Shown: piece by piece, positions 52,878 through 63,701 of the stretch
Layout of the letters: each line of letters starts with the position of its first letter
Numbering within the stretch: the stretch's first letter is position 1
NCBI RefSeq assembly: GCF_030812335.1
Contig: NZ_JAUSSN010000005.1
Coordinates: 280,898-344,897 of the forward strand
Length of the DNA stretch: 64,000 nt
Direction: 5' to 3'
Origin: Pseudarthrobacter oxydans
GTDB taxonomy: Bacteria > Actinomycetota > Actinomycetes > Actinomycetales > Micrococcaceae
Position numbers and translations under genes: made by a program
The notes under the pieces: generated by a model
What the model was told of the DNA's origin: nothing
Databases searched by the model: none
The model's input: the letters and a program-made list of their open reading frames with translations, nothing else

Positions 52878-53234
52878 ATGAAGATTTACTCCGCAGACAC
52901 CTGGACCATCGAGGAGCTGCAGGCCCTGGTGGCGGACGCCGGGCGGCGAGCCGTGCTGATTCCGGCCGCCGATACCAAACGGACGGTCCTTGAGACGTTC
53001 GCCGAGGCCCTGGACTTCCCGGCGGACTACGGCGTGAACCTCGACGCGCTCAACGACTCCCTGCACGACTTCGCCGACGCAGTCGCCGACGACGGCCAGT
53101 CCCCGATCACCTTCATCTGGGAGGTCCCGGCGGCCTTCCGCTCGGACCGTTCATTCGGTGTCATCTGCGAAATCCTGCAGGACGCCGAACGCTATGCCGG
53201 CAGGAACCTGGCCGTCATCGCCGTCTGCCTCTAG
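52878..53234 (+). CDS. Barstar-family ribonuclease inhibitor
   Basis: A 118-residue cytosolic protein, the intracellular inhibitor of the RNase encoded just upstream. The hallmark is FPADYGVNLDALNDSLHDF (about 47-65), the helix-loop that plugs the RNase active site. The end is PITFIWEVPAAFR then EILQDAERYAGRNLAVIAV. A three-base gap gives coupled translation. It protects the producer against enzyme not yet exported. Confidence 0.93.
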   Translation: MKIYSADTWTIEELQALVADAGRRAVLIPAADTKRTVLETFAEALDFPADYGVNLDALNDSLHDFADAVADDGQSPITFIWEVPAAFRSDRSFGVICEILQDAERYAGRNLAVIAVCL

Positions 53235-53247
53235 GCCCGCCATAGAC

Positions 53248-53287
53248 AACAGCGCCGCCTCCCGGGCCTCCGGGGTGCGGCGCTGTT
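53248..53287. terminator. Terminator between barstar and glgP
   Basis: An 11-bp stem (53248-53258 with 53277-53287) encloses a second CCCGG/CCGGG stem. It lies between convergent genes. Confidence 0.75.
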
Positions 53288-53304
53288 GTTGTCAGGCAGC
53301 GGGC

Positions 53305-55923
53305 TCAGGCGTTGACGATCAGGCCCAGTTCCGCCTTCGACGCGAGGGCCTCGTGCTTCGGGAGCACCCGGACGGTGTAGCCGAACGAACCGGACCGGTC
53401 GATCACGAGGGTTCCGCTGAAGAGGTGACGGCCCTTGCCGAGGTCTTCCACCGCCTTCAGCTCCGCCACCGTGACGTCGGCCAGCTCGTCGCTGTCTTCC
53501 GCCTTGCCGTAGGCGACCTCGACCGAAACATCATCCGGGCTGAGGTCGTGCAGGGCCACGTAGGCATTGACCTGGAGGATGTCGCCGATCTGCGGGTCCT
53601 CCGAGACGCCCACCGAGTCCACATGCTCCACCTGGAGCTGCGGCCAGGCAGCCCGGACCCGGGAAATCCAGGCCGCGAGGGCCTTGGCCTCGGCAAAATT
53701 GTCCGCGCCGGCCCGGCGGCCCGCGTCGGCGGCCGGCCGGTACAGGACGTTGACGTAGTCCTTGAGCATCCGGTCCGCGGAGACTGCCGGACCCAGGTGG
53801 GACATGGTGTGCTTGATCATCGAGACCCAGTGCGTCGGGACCGCCTGCGGTCCGGACTGCGAGGGCCCGGCAGCGCCGGCGCCGTCGGACACCGTGAGTC
53901 CGTAGAAGCGGGGGGCCACCTGCGTCTCGAGCAGCTCGTACAGGGCCGCCGCCTCGATGTCATCGCGTTCCTCGGGGGCCGCGTCGTTGTTGGCGGTCGG
54001 AATCGCCCAGCCGTTCTCGCCGTCGTACATCTCGTCCCACCAGCCGTCCAGCACCGAGAGGTTGAGCGAGCCGTTCAGGGCCGCCTTCATGCCGGAGGTG
54101 CCGCACGCCTCGAGCGGACGCAGCGGGTTGTTCAGCCACACGTCGCACCCCGGGAACAGGGTCCGGGCCATGGCGATGTCGTAGTTGGGCAGGAACGCGA
54201 TCCGGTGCCGCACCGCCGGGTCGTCGGTGAACCGGACGAGGTCCTGGATCATCTTCTTGCCCGCGTCATCGGCAGGGTGGGACTTGCCCGCAATGACCAG
54301 CTGGATCGGGTGAGTCTTGTGCAGCAGCAGGGCCTTGAGCCGCTCGGGCTCGCGCAGCATCAGCGTGAGCCGTTTGTAGGTCGGCACACGCCGGGCGAAG
54401 CCGATGGTCAGGATGTCCGGGTCCAGCACCGAATCCGTCCACGCTAGCTCGGCGTCGGCCGCCCCGCGCTTCTTCCAGGCGGCCCGCAGGCGGCGCCGGA
54501 CGTCCTCCACGAGCGACACCCGCATTTCGCGGCGGAGGGCCCAGACGTCCTCGTCACTGACGTTGTAGGCGAGGTCCCAGCGGCCCTGGGCTTCCGCCTC
54601 GGCGCCGAACTGGTCACGCGCCAGCTGGGACACCCGCGGGTCCACCCATGTGGGCACGTGCACACCGTTGGTGACCGAGGTGATGGGCACCTCGGAGTGG
54701 TCGAAGCCCGGCCACAGCGCGGAGAACATGCCGCGGGACACGACGCCGTGCAGCTTGGCCACGCCGTTGGCACGCTGGGCCAGGCGCAGGCCCATCACGG
54801 CCATGTTGAACACGAACGGGTTCCCGTCCGTGTAGTCCTCGCGGCCCAAGTTCAGGATCTTGGACACCGGCACGTTCGGAGCCAGCCCGGCGTCGAAGAA
54901 GTGCTGGATCTGCGAGACCTCGAAGCGGTCAATGCCGGCCGGGACCGGGGTGTGGGTGGTGAACACGGTGGAGGCGCGGCCGGCGGCCAGCGCCTCGTCC
55001 CAGCTCAGCGGTTCCGCGGCGGACATCATTTCCTGGATCCGTTCGACGCCCAGGAAGCCGGCATGGCCCTCGTTGGTGTGGAACACCTCCGGTGCTGGGC
55101 TGCCGGTCAGCTTCTGGAAGGCGCGCAGGGCCTTAACCCCGCCCATGCCCAGCAGGAGCTCCTGCTGGAGGCGGTGGTCACCGCCGCCGCCGTACAGGCG
55201 GTCGGTGATGCCGCGGGCGGCATCGTCGTTGCCCGGGACGTTGGAGTCCAGCAGCAGCAGCGGGACACGCCCGACGTCGGCGCGCCACACGTGCGCCAGC
55301 AGCCGGCGGCCGTGGGGGAGCGGCAGGGAGATCTGGATGGGCCTGCCGTTGCCGTCGGCGGAGGCCTCGCGCAGCAGGGTCAGCGGCAGCCCGTCCGGAT
55401 CCAGGACCGGATAGGTTTCCTGCTGCCACGCGTCGCGGGACAGCGACTGCTTGAAATAGCCCGCCTGGTACAGCAGGCCGACGCCGATCAGCGGCACGCC
55501 CAGGTCCGAGGCGGCCTTCAGGTGGTCGCCGGCGAGGATGCCGAGGCCGCCGGAGTACTGCGGCAGCACCTCGGTGATGCCGAACTCGGGGGAGAAGTAG
55601 GCGATGCACGCCGGTGCGTCGTCGCCGAGGCTCTGGTACCACCGGGGCTGTTCGAGGTACCGGTCGAGGTCCTCGGCAGCCGCGTGGACCCGCCGCACCA
55701 CGTCCAGATCCGCGGCAAGGCGCTGCAGCTCTTCCCGGCTGACCAGGCCGAGGAAGGTCACAGGATCGTGGTCGCTCGCGGCCCATACCTTCGGGTTCAG
55801 GCTCTCGAAAAGCTCCCGCGTGGGCCTGTGCCAGGACCACCGGAGGTTGGTGGCCAGCCGGGCCAGCGGCCGGATCGACTCGGGAAGAACGGTTCGGACG
55901 GTAAATCTGCGGATTGCCTTCAC
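53305..55923 (-). CDS. glgP: Alpha-glucan phosphorylase GlgP
   Basis: Releases glucose-1-phosphate from glucan ends, or in the GlgE context trims linear maltosaccharides; 872 residues. The N-terminal DUF3417 segment (RTVLPESIRPLARLATNLRW) marks the TIGR02094-type phosphorylase. The catalytic region has YSGGLGILAGDHLK, HTNEGHAGFL and PLEACGTSGMKAALNGSLNL near the PLP pocket. The start is GTG at 55923 (VKAIRRFTVR): TAGTGT lies exactly 7 nt upstream, and family homology starts here. A TTG seven codons earlier (55944) is the rival. It is divergent from glgE over 142 bases, so both may be controlled from one region. Confidence 0.94.
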   Translation of the reverse strand: MKAIRRFTVRTVLPESIRPLARLATNLRWSWHRPTRELFESLNPKVWAASDHDPVTFLGLVSREELQRLAADLDVVRRVHAAAEDLDRYLEQPRWYQSLGDDAPACIAYFSPEFGITEVLPQYSGGLGILAGDHLKAASDLGVPLIGVGLLYQAGYFKQSLSRDAWQQETYPVLDPDGLPLTLLREASADGNGRPIQISLPLPHGRRLLAHVWRADVGRVPLLLLDSNVPGNDDAARGITDRLYGGGGDHRLQQELLLGMGGVKALRAFQKLTGSPAPEVFHTNEGHAGFLGVERIQEMMSAAEPLSWDEALAAGRASTVFTTHTPVPAGIDRFEVSQIQHFFDAGLAPNVPVSKILNLGREDYTDGNPFVFNMAVMGLRLAQRANGVAKLHGVVSRGMFSALWPGFDHSEVPITSVTNGVHVPTWVDPRVSQLARDQFGAEAEAQGRWDLAYNVSDEDVWALRREMRVSLVEDVRRRLRAAWKKRGAADAELAWTDSVLDPDILTIGFARRVPTYKRLTLMLREPERLKALLLHKTHPIQLVIAGKSHPADDAGKKMIQDLVRFTDDPAVRHRIAFLPNYDIAMARTLFPGCDVWLNNPLRPLEACGTSGMKAALNGSLNLSVLDGWWDEMYDGENGWAIPTANNDAAPEERDDIEAAALYELLETQVAPRFYGLTVSDGAGAAGPSQSGPQAVPTHWVSMIKHTMSHLGPAVSADRMLKDYVNVLYRPAADAGRRAGADNFAEAKALAAWISRVRAAWPQLQVEHVDSVGVSEDPQIGDILQVNAYVALHDLSPDDVSVEVAYGKAEDSDELADVTVAELKAVEDLGKGRHLFSGTLVIDRSGSFGYTVRVLPKHEALASKAELGLIVNA

Positions 55924-56065
55924 CTGCGAAACACTAACGGACAAGTTGGGGGCCCGGAACCGGTTTAAGTTTCTTTTGCATAAATGACGGTCCGCCTCCC
56001 GGAAAACGCCGGAAAAAAGTGAGCAGCCTTAGCAATCTGGCCGTTTTGTCGATAACGTCGAGGCT

Positions 56066-58147
56066 GTGACAACTAACTCGCGAACCAGTGCCGTGTCCAA
56101 GCAAAAGCCGAAGGCCCTGATTATGGAGGGCCTTCGCTTTGGCCGTTTTCCAATCACCGCCGTGCAGCCTGCAGTCGAAGGCGGCAAATTCCCCGCCAAG
56201 GCCGTAGTTGGCGAAACCCTGGTGGTGGGTGCCACCTCCTTCCGTGAGGGCCACGACCGGCTCGGCGTCAGCGCCGTCCTGCTCGACCCCCGGGGGAAGG
56301 AACGCCAGCGCGTCCGCCTCGCCCCGCCCCGCGGCCCGCGCGGTATGGGCACCGACCGGTGGGAAGGGCTCCTGACCCCCTCCGGCACCGGCAACTGGTC
56401 CTTTGTGATCGAGGCCTGGCATGACAGCTACGGCACGTGGCACCACAACGCCGAGGTGAAGGTGGAAGCCGGAATCGACGTCGAGCTGATGCTCGCCGAG
56501 GGCGCCGCGCTGCTCGCCGTCGCCGCCGAGGACTCCGCCCGCCCGTCCGCCGACCGGCGGACCCTGCGGATGGCCGTCGTCGGGCTCAACGACACCAACA
56601 AGACCGCCGAGGAACGCCTCGCCGCCGGATTCAGCGCTGACGTGACGGACATCATCAACCGCCAGCCGATCCGCGAGCAGGTCACCGTCTCCGAGCAGTA
56701 CCCCCTGCTGGTGGAGCGCGAGCTCGCCGGCCGGGGCGCCTGGTATGAGTTCTTCCCCCGGTCCGAGGGCGCCGTCCGCAACCACGACACCGGCGAGTGG
56801 ACCTCCGGCACCTTCCGCACCGCCGCCCGGCGGCTCGACGCCGTCGCGGCCATGGGCTTCGACATCATCTACATGCCGCCGATCCACCCGATCGGCATCC
56901 AGCACCGCAAGGGCCCGAACAACACCCTGCTCGCCGGACCGCATGATCCCGGCTCCCCCTGGGCCATCGGGGCCAAGGAGGGCGGCCACGACGCCATCCA
57001 CCCGGACCTGGGCACCTTTGAGGACTTCGATGCCTTCGTGGCGCGGGCCGGGGAGCTGGGGCTGGAAGTGGCCCTGGACCTTGCGCTGCAGGCCGCCCCG
57101 GACCACCCCTGGGTCGAAAGCCACCCCGAGTGGTTCACCACCCGCGTAGACGGCAGCATTGCCTACGCGGAGAACCCGCCGAAGAAGTACCAGGACATTT
57201 TCCCGCTCAACTTCGACAACGATCCCGCGGGCCTGTCCAACGAGATCCTGCGCATTGTCTTCCTCTGGGTGAGCCACGGCGTCAAGATCTTCCGCGTCGA
57301 CAACCCGCACACCAAGCCGGTGTGGTTCTGGGAATGGCTGATCGCCAAGGTCAACAAGAAGCACCCCGAGGTCGTCTTCCTCGCCGAGGCCTTCACCCGC
57401 CCGGCCATGATGCACGCGCTGGGCCGCGCCGGCTTCCAGCAGTCCTACACGTACTTCACCTGGCGGAACACCAAGGAGGAGCTGGAGGAGTACTTCCAGG
57501 AGGTCAGCCACGAATCACCGGCCTACTTCCGGCCGAACTTCTTCGTCAACACCCCGGATATCCTGACCGAGTACCTGCAGTACGGCGGCCCGCCCGCATT
57601 CAAGATCCGGGCGGCGCTGGCGGCCACCGCGAGCCCCATCTGGGGCGTCTACGCGGGCTTCGAGCTCTACGAGCACGTGGCCCGTCCCGGCGCCGAGGAG
57701 TACATCGACAACGAGAAGTTCGAGTACAAGGACCGTGACTGGGACGCGGCGGCTGAGTCCGGCCGGACGCTGGCCCCGTACCTGACCCGGCTGAACGCGA
57801 TCCGCCGCGCCCACCCTGCCCTGGGGGACCTGCAGAACCTGACCGTGCACGAAAGTACGGACAACGCCACCGTCGTCTACTCGAAGCACAAGACCCTCCC
57901 CGACGGCACCAAGGACACCCTGATCATCATCGTCAACGTGGATCCGCACGGCATCCGCGAGAGCACGGTGACCCTGGATCTGGCGGCGCTGGAGCTGGAC
58001 GCGGACGACCTGACGCACAATGGCCGGTTCATGGTGGATGATCTGTTGACCGGCGAGAGCTGGGAATGGGGGGAGTACAACTACGTTCGGCTGGACGCCC
58101 ATGTCGAGCCGGCGCACATTCTTAGCATCCGGAGGCACCACCAGTGA
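56066..58147 (+). CDS. glgE: Alpha-1,4-glucan:maltose-1-phosphate maltosyltransferase GlgE
   Basis: Extends alpha-glucan with maltose-1-phosphate; 693 residues, GH13_3. Domains: an N-terminal beta-sandwich (to about 110), a helical dimerisation insert (about 115-200), the catalytic barrel and a C-terminal beta domain. Signatures are YMPPIHPIGIQHRKG, the nucleophile Asp412 in IFRVDNPHTKP, and acid/base Glu441 in FLAEAFTRPAMM. The phosphate-site loop GPNNTLLAGPHDPGSPWAIG is present. The GTG at 56066 has TAACGT 7 nt upstream (leaderless). treS overlaps its stop by four bases, so these are one operon. Confidence 0.96.
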   Translation: MTTNSRTSAVSKQKPKALIMEGLRFGRFPITAVQPAVEGGKFPAKAVVGETLVVGATSFREGHDRLGVSAVLLDPRGKERQRVRLAPPRGPRGMGTDRWEGLLTPSGTGNWSFVIEAWHDSYGTWHHNAEVKVEAGIDVELMLAEGAALLAVAAEDSARPSADRRTLRMAVVGLNDTNKTAEERLAAGFSADVTDIINRQPIREQVTVSEQYPLLVERELAGRGAWYEFFPRSEGAVRNHDTGEWTSGTFRTAARRLDAVAAMGFDIIYMPPIHPIGIQHRKGPNNTLLAGPHDPGSPWAIGAKEGGHDAIHPDLGTFEDFDAFVARAGELGLEVALDLALQAAPDHPWVESHPEWFTTRVDGSIAYAENPPKKYQDIFPLNFDNDPAGLSNEILRIVFLWVSHGVKIFRVDNPHTKPVWFWEWLIAKVNKKHPEVVFLAEAFTRPAMMHALGRAGFQQSYTYFTWRNTKEELEEYFQEVSHESPAYFRPNFFVNTPDILTEYLQYGGPPAFKIRAALAATASPIWGVYAGFELYEHVARPGAEEYIDNEKFEYKDRDWDAAAESGRTLAPYLTRLNAIRRAHPALGDLQNLTVHESTDNATVVYSKHKTLPDGTKDTLIIIVNVDPHGIRESTVTLDLAALELDADDLTHNGRFMVDDLLTGESWEWGEYNYVRLDAHVEPAHILSIRRHHQ

Positions 58148-59940
58148 GTTTCAGCCCGTCAAACCCCAACCAGCACTACAGCTCGAAGGGATCTTTTGAA
58201 CTGAACGCGCCGGGGCTCCAGCACGATCCGCACTGGTACCGCAAGGCGGTCTTCTACGAAGTGCTGGTCCGGGGATTTGCCGACGGAAACGGCGACGGCT
58301 CCGGGGACTTCCACGGGCTGATCGAGAAGCTGGACTACCTCCAGTGGCTCGGCGTCGACTGCCTGTGGCTCCCGCCGTTCTTCCAGTCCCCGCTCCGTGA
58401 CGGCGGCTACGACATCTCGGACTACAACTCCGTGCTCGACGAGTTCGGCACCATCAGCGATTTCAAGCGCCTCGTCGCGGAAGCCCACGCCCGCGGCGTC
58501 CGCGTGATCATTGACCTCCCGCTGAACCACACCTCCGACCAGCACCCCTGGTTCCAGGAGTCCCGCAAGGATCCCGACGGACCGTTCGGGGACTTCTACG
58601 TCTGGAGCGACACGGACGAGAAGTACGAAGACGCCCGCATCATCTTCGTCGACACCGAGGAATCCAACTGGACCTTCGACCCGATCCGGCGCCAGTTCTT
58701 CTGGCACCGCTTCTTCGGCCACCAGCCGGACCTCAACTTCGAGAACCCCAAGGTCATCGACGCGCTCTTCGACGTCGTGCGGTTCTGGCTCGACCAGGGC
58801 ATTGACGGTTTCCGCGCGGACGCCATCCCTTACCTCTTCGAGGAAGAGGGCACCAACTGCGAGAACCTGCCGCAGACCCACGAGTTCCTGCGCAAGCTGC
58901 GCAAAATGGTCGACGAAAGCTACCCGGGACGCGTGATCATCGCCGAGGCCAACCAGCCGCCGGCTGAAGTCGTGGAGTACTTCGGCACCGACGCGGAACC
59001 GGAATGCCACATGGCGTTCCACTTCCCGATCATGCCGCGGCTCTACTACGCGCTGCGGGACCAGAAGGCCGCGCCCATCATCGAGACGATGAAGGACACC
59101 CCGAACATCCCCGAAGGCGCCCAGTGGGGCACCTTCCTGCGGAACCACGATGAGCTGACCCTGGAAATGGTCACCGCCGACGAGCGGGCGGCCATGCTCG
59201 GCTGGTACGCACCGGACCCGCGCATGCGCGCCAACATCGGGATCCGTCGCCGGCTGGCGCCGCTGCTGGACAACTCCCGCTCGGAGATCGAGCTCATCAA
59301 CGCCCTGCTGCTGTCCCTGCCAGGCTCCCCGTTCCTGTACTACGGGGACGAGATCGGCATGGGGGACAACATCTGGCTCGAGGACCGCGACGCCGTCCGC
59401 ACCCCGATGCAATGGAACCCTGACCGCAACGCCGGGTTCTCCAGCGCCGACCCCGGCAAGCTGTACCTTCCGGTGATCCAGTCGCTGGTCTACAACTACA
59501 GCATGGCCAACGTCGAGGCCGAGGCAGCCCACTCGGGTTCGCTGCTGCGCTGGACGCGCCAGATCCTCAGCGTCCGGAAGAACCACCCCGCCTTCGGGCT
59601 GGGCGGTTTTGAGCACGTGGAGGCCGACCACGACGTGGTCCTGGCCTACCTCCGCGAACTGCCGGAAGGCAACGCGGCCGGCGAGGACGGTGAAACCATC
59701 CTCTGCGCCTTCAACCTGTCCCAGCATCCGGTGGCCACCACGCTGCGGGTGCCGAGGTTCGCGGGACGCGGCCTCCGGGACGTGTTCGGCGGCCAGGCGT
59801 TCCCGGGGATCTCCGACGACGGCACCCTGACGCTGACCCTGGGCAGCCACGACTTCTTCTGGCTGCGGATCCGTTCCGCTGCCTCCAACCCGTCATCGCC
59901 CTACACCCAGGCCATGCCGATCCTTTCAATCGAAGGCTGA
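58144..59940 (+). CDS. treS: Trehalose synthase (maltose glucosyltransferase)
   Basis: Interconverts trehalose and maltose; 598 residues, GH13_16. The barrel starts [20 protein letters not shown] and has [18 protein letters not shown]. Catalytic residues are Asp226 ([12 protein letters not shown]), Glu268 (IIAEANQPP) and the distal Asp in [13 protein letters not shown]. The GTG start overlaps the glgE stop (GTGA), giving translational coupling. It supplies maltose to the maltokinase encoded next. No fused kinase is on TreS itself; in this genome the kinase is fused to GlgB. Confidence 0.96.
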   Translation: MSFSPSNPNQHYSSKGSFELNAPGLQHDPHWYRKAVFYEVLVRGFADGNGDGSGDFHGLIEKLDYLQWLGVDCLWLPPFFQSPLRDGGYDISDYNSVLDEFGTISDFKRLVAEAHARGVRVIIDLPLNHTSDQHPWFQESRKDPDGPFGDFYVWSDTDEKYEDARIIFVDTEESNWTFDPIRRQFFWHRFFGHQPDLNFENPKVIDALFDVVRFWLDQGIDGFRADAIPYLFEEEGTNCENLPQTHEFLRKLRKMVDESYPGRVIIAEANQPPAEVVEYFGTDAEPECHMAFHFPIMPRLYYALRDQKAAPIIETMKDTPNIPEGAQWGTFLRNHDELTLEMVTADERAAMLGWYAPDPRMRANIGIRRRLAPLLDNSRSEIELINALLLSLPGSPFLYYGDEIGMGDNIWLEDRDAVRTPMQWNPDRNAGFSSADPGKLYLPVIQSLVYNYSMANVEAEAAHSGSLLRWTRQILSVRKNHPAFGLGGFEHVEADHDVVLAYLRELPEGNAAGEDGETILCAFNLSQHPVATTLRVPRFAGRGLRDVFGGQAFPGISDDGTLTLTLGSHDFFWLRIRSAASNPSSPYTQAMPILSIEG

Positions 59941-59941
59941 C

Positions 59942-62900
59942 ATGACCCGACCCACCCTTACCCCGGCCCTGAGCGGACTGCTCGGCGGCTGGCTTCCGCG
60001 CCAGCGCTGGTTCCCCGTCAAGAGCGCCGCGTTCAGCTTCGAATCCGCCGGGGGACTGCGCCTTGCCGGCGGTCCCGGCGGCGCTGCAGCCGGCGCCGAA
60101 CTCGAGGTGCTGCTGCTGGCCGTGAGCTACCCGACGCCGGACGGCTCGCGTACCAACGTCGTGCAGGTCCCGCTCAGCATCCGCCGCGAGCCCCTGCCGG
60201 GGGCGGACGCAGCGCTCATCGGGCAGCTGTCCGAACCCGTCCCCGCCGGTGCTGCGGCCGACGACGCCGGAGCTCCCGGCTCCCTGTGGGTGTACGACGG
60301 CATCCACGACGCCGAGTTCATCGCGGCGTGGCTGGAACTCATGCGCCACGGCGGCGCCACCCCGGACGGGACCGCCACCGGCCACCTGGTGGAGTCCGGT
60401 TACGTCCTGCCCCGCGCCACCGGCGTGGTCAAGGTCCTCACCGGGGAGCAGTCCAACAGTTCCGTGATCGTCGACGACGGCGAGTCGGCCGCGATCCTGA
60501 AGTTCTTCCGGGTGCTCTCCGAAGGCCAGAACCCCGAGGTCGAAATCGGCGCCGCCCTGACCGCGGAGCGGACCGTCGAAGTGCCGGCCACCCTCGGCTG
60601 GGTGACCGCGGAGTGGGCGGAGGCACCCGCCGGAGCGCTGGAGGCCCGCCCCGCGCGCGGCGAACTGGCCGTGGCGCACGAGTTCCTCGCCGGCGGACTG
60701 GATGCCTGGCGGCTCGCGGTCAACGCGGCGAGCGAGGGCCGGGACTTCACCCCCGAGGCCCACGCCCTGGGCGCCGCAACTGCCACGGTGCACCGCCGCC
60801 TGGCGCATGCCCTGGGCGTCGCGTCCGAATCGGTCCCGGGAAGTGACATCGCGCCCGGCGTAGCCCGGCGGGTGCGGGAGTCCTGGGCACAGGCCGGGAC
60901 CGCCGTCGGCCCTTACGACGAGGCGCTGGACCGGCTCCTGGAGCGCCTCGAGGGCAGCGGCGCCGGGACCCTGCAGCGGATTCACGGTGACCTCCACCTG
61001 GGCCAGATCCTGCAGGTACCGGGCGGCGCCGGGAAGGCGCCGCGCTGGGCCATCCTCGACTTCGAAGGGGAACCCCTCCGGCCCATCTCGGAACGCAATT
61101 TCCCGGACGTTCCGCTGCGCGACGTTGTCGGCATGCTGCGGTCCTTCGACTACGCCGCCGGCGCGGCCGTCCGCGAGCACCCGGAAGCGGACGTCCCGGA
61201 GAACTGGGTGGACGACTGCGCCGAGGCCTTCCTGGCCGGGTACGCCGAAGTCATCCCCGGCGGCATCGACCGCGATTCCCCGCTCTTCGTCGCGCTGTGG
61301 CTCGACAAAGCCCTTTACGAAGTCATCTACGAACTACGCAACAGGCCCGACTGGCTCTCCATTCCGGTCCACGCATCACGTCGTCTCCTCGGTAGTACAG
61401 GCTCCGGCGTTCCTGCCGAAGCCGCAGCGGAAGGTATCAAAATGACAGGCTCAGCACGTATCGATCGTCCCGGAAGTCCACTGCCCGTGGACGCCAACAC
61501 CCTGGCGAGGGTCGCCGCCGGCGAACACCACGCGCCGCACTCGGTCCTGGGGGCGCACCTCGATGACCACGGCCACGTCACCATCCGAACGGTCAAGCAC
61601 CTCGCCGAAGCCGTCTCCGTCGTGACCGCGACCGGCACCTTCCCGATGACGCACGAGTCCGGCGGAGTGTGGGTTGCCGTACTGGAACCGCTGGAAACCG
61701 GCCACGTGCCCGACTACCGGCTGGAAGTCAGCTACAAGGGTCAGGCGCCACAGCCCACCGACGACCCGTACCGGTACCTGCCCACCATTGGCGAGCTCGA
61801 CCTGCACCTGATCGGCGAAGGCCGCCACGAGCGTCTCTGGGATGTGCTCGGCGCGCACGTCCAGCACTACAAGTCCGCCATGGGCGACGTCGACGGCGTC
61901 TCCTTCGCCGTGTGGGCGCCGAACGCCCAGGCGGTCCGCGTCAAGGGCGATTTCAACGGCTGGGACGGCCGTCAGCACTCGATGCGGTCCCTCGGCTCCT
62001 CCGGGGTCTGGGAACTCTTTATCCCCGGCGTTTTAGCTGGGGCGTGCTACAAATTCGAGATCCGGACTAAAGACGGTTACTGGGTGGAGAAGGCGGATCC
62101 GATGGCCTTCGGCACGGAGGTTCCGCCGCTGACGGCTTCGCGTGTTGTGGAGCCCTCCTACGCGTTCAAGGATGCCGAGTGGATGGAAGCCCGCACCGCC
62201 CGGGATCCGCACAACTCGCCAATGAGTGTCTACGAAGTTCACCTGGGCTCCTGGCGGGTCGGGCTCAGCTACCGGGAACTGGCCAAGGAACTGGTCGAAT
62301 ACGTCAAGTGGCTCGGCTTCTCGCATGTGGAGCTCATGCCAGTGGCAGAGCACCCCTTCGGCGGATCCTGGGGTTACCAGGTCACGTCCTACTTCGCCCC
62401 GACATCTCGCTTCGGCCACCCCGACGAGTTCCGGTACCTTGTGGATGAACTCCACCAGGCCGGCATCGGCGTGCTGCTGGACTGGGTGCCGGCGCACTTC
62501 CCCAAGGACGAATGGGCGCTGGCCCGGTTCGACGGCGAAGCGCTGTACGAGCACTCCGACCCCAACCTGGGCGAGCACCCGGACTGGGGAACGCTCATCT
62601 TTGACTTCGGCCGCAGCGAAGTGCGCAACTTCCTGGTCGCGAACGCGCTCTACTGGCTTGACGAATTCCACATCGACGGCCTGCGCGTGGATGCGGTCGC
62701 CTCGATGCTCTACCTGGACTACTCCCGCGAGGAGGGGCAGTGGCAGCCGAACCGCTTCGGCGGACGGGAAAACCTCGAGGCCATCTCCTTCCTGCAGGAA
62801 GTCAACGCCACGGTCTACAAGACGCACCCCGGTGCGGTCATGATCGCCGAGGAATCCACCGCTTTTCCGGGTGTCACGGCACCCACGAGCCACGGCGGCC

Positions 62901-63655
62901 TGGGCTTCGGGATCAAGTGGAACATGGGCTGGATGCATGACTCGCTCAAGTACATGTCCGAGGATCCGTTCAACCGCCGGTGGCACCACGGGACCATCAC
63001 GTTCTCCATGGTCTACGCCTACACGGAGAACTTCCTCCTGCCGATCAGCCATGACGAGGTTGTGCACGGCAAGGGGTCGATGCTGCGGAAGATGCCGGGG
63101 GACCGCTGGCAGCAGCTGGCGAACCTGCGTGCCTTCCTGGGCTACCAGTGGGCCCACCCGGGCAAGAAGCTGATCTTCATGGGGACCGAATTCGGCCAGG
63201 AAGCCGAATGGTCCGAGCAGCACGGCCTGGACTGGTGGCTGGCGGAAATTCCGGCGCACCGGGGGATACAGCTCCTGGCCAAGGATCTCAACGAGCTGTA
63301 CCGCGCCACCCCGGCGCTCTACGAACGGGACAACGACCCCGCCGGCTTCCAGTGGATCAATGGCGGGGACTCCAACCGCAATGTCCTGACCTTCATCCGC
63401 CGGGACGCCGCGGGTAACCCGCTAGTGTGCGCCTTCAACTTCTCGGGAGCCCCGCACGTGGACTTCCACCTGGGGGTCCCCGCGGTGGGGCAGTGGCAGG
63501 AAGTGCTGAACACCGACGCCGCCGCGTACGGCGGGTCCGGTGTCCTGAACGAGGGCACGCTCACGGCCCCGGACCTGGCCATCGACGGCCAGCCCGCGAC
63601 CCTGATTGTCACGCTGCCCCCGCTGGGTGCCGCGTACTTCAAGCCGGTGGGCTGA
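59942..63655 (+). CDS. glgB: Maltokinase fused to 1,4-alpha-glucan branching enzyme GlgB
   Basis: A 1237-residue bifunctional frame. Residues 1 to about 485 are a maltokinase: N-cap [15 protein letters not shown], the ATP-site region [10 protein letters not shown], catalytic [10 protein letters not shown] and [12 protein letters not shown]. Residues 501-1237 are a complete GlgB. It has two beta-sandwich modules (about 510-610 and 615-730; [19 protein letters not shown]), then the GH13_9 barrel with Asp917 ([12 protein letters not shown]), Glu970 ([11 protein letters not shown]) and [15 protein letters not shown]. Each half is full length, so this is a true fusion of two normally separate genes. 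At the junction an in-frame ATG (61442) is preceded by a Shine-Dalgarno, so GlgB may also be made alone. The start is one base after treS. Confidence 0.94.
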   Translation: MTRPTLTPALSGLLGGWLPRQRWFPVKSAAFSFESAGGLRLAGGPGGAAAGAELEVLLLAVSYPTPDGSRTNVVQVPLSIRREPLPGADAALIGQLSEPVPAGAAADDAGAPGSLWVYDGIHDAEFIAAWLELMRHGGATPDGTATGHLVESGYVLPRATGVVKVLTGEQSNSSVIVDDGESAAILKFFRVLSEGQNPEVEIGAALTAERTVEVPATLGWVTAEWAEAPAGALEARPARGELAVAHEFLAGGLDAWRLAVNAASEGRDFTPEAHALGAATATVHRRLAHALGVASESVPGSDIAPGVARRVRESWAQAGTAVGPYDEALDRLLERLEGSGAGTLQRIHGDLHLGQILQVPGGAGKAPRWAILDFEGEPLRPISERNFPDVPLRDVVGMLRSFDYAAGAAVREHPEADVPENWVDDCAEAFLAGYAEVIPGGIDRDSPLFVALWLDKALYEVIYELRNRPDWLSIPVHASRRLLGSTGSGVPAEAAAEGIKMTGSARIDRPGSPLPVDANTLARVAAGEHHAPHSVLGAHLDDHGHVTIRTVKHLAEAVSVVTATGTFPMTHESGGVWVAVLEPLETGHVPDYRLEVSYKGQAPQPTDDPYRYLPTIGELDLHLIGEGRHERLWDVLGAHVQHYKSAMGDVDGVSFAVWAPNAQAVRVKGDFNGWDGRQHSMRSLGSSGVWELFIPGVLAGACYKFEIRTKDGYWVEKADPMAFGTEVPPLTASRVVEPSYAFKDAEWMEARTARDPHNSPMSVYEVHLGSWRVGLSYRELAKELVEYVKWLGFSHVELMPVAEHPFGGSWGYQVTSYFAPTSRFGHPDEFRYLVDELHQAGIGVLLDWVPAHFPKDEWALARFDGEALYEHSDPNLGEHPDWGTLIFDFGRSEVRNFLVANALYWLDEFHIDGLRVDAVASMLYLDYSREEGQWQPNRFGGRENLEAISFLQEVNATVYKTHPGAVMIAEESTAFPGVTAPTSHGGLGFGIKWNMGWMHDSLKYMSEDPFNRRWHHGTITFSMVYAYTENFLLPISHDEVVHGKGSMLRKMPGDRWQQLANLRAFLGYQWAHPGKKLIFMGTEFGQEAEWSEQHGLDWWLAEIPAHRGIQLLAKDLNELYRATPALYERDNDPAGFQWINGGDSNRNVLTFIRRDAAGNPLVCAFNFSGAPHVDFHLGVPAVGQWQEVLNTDAAAYGGSGVLNEGTLTAPDLAIDGQPATLIVTLPPLGAAYFKPVG
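61429..61444 (+). promoter_or_regulatory. Internal ribosome-binding site and ATG at the kinase-GlgB junction
   Basis: GGAAGG, 7-base spacer, ATG (61442, codon 501 of the fusion). [13 protein letters not shown] then leads straight into the GlgB N-terminal domain. The spacing is ideal, and the surrounding 60 bases are less GC-rich than either half. Confidence 0.6.
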
Positions 63656-63701
63656 CTCCGGACTGCCGCCCCTTAACGGTCCGGCGTAGCGTCGTCGAAG
63701 C

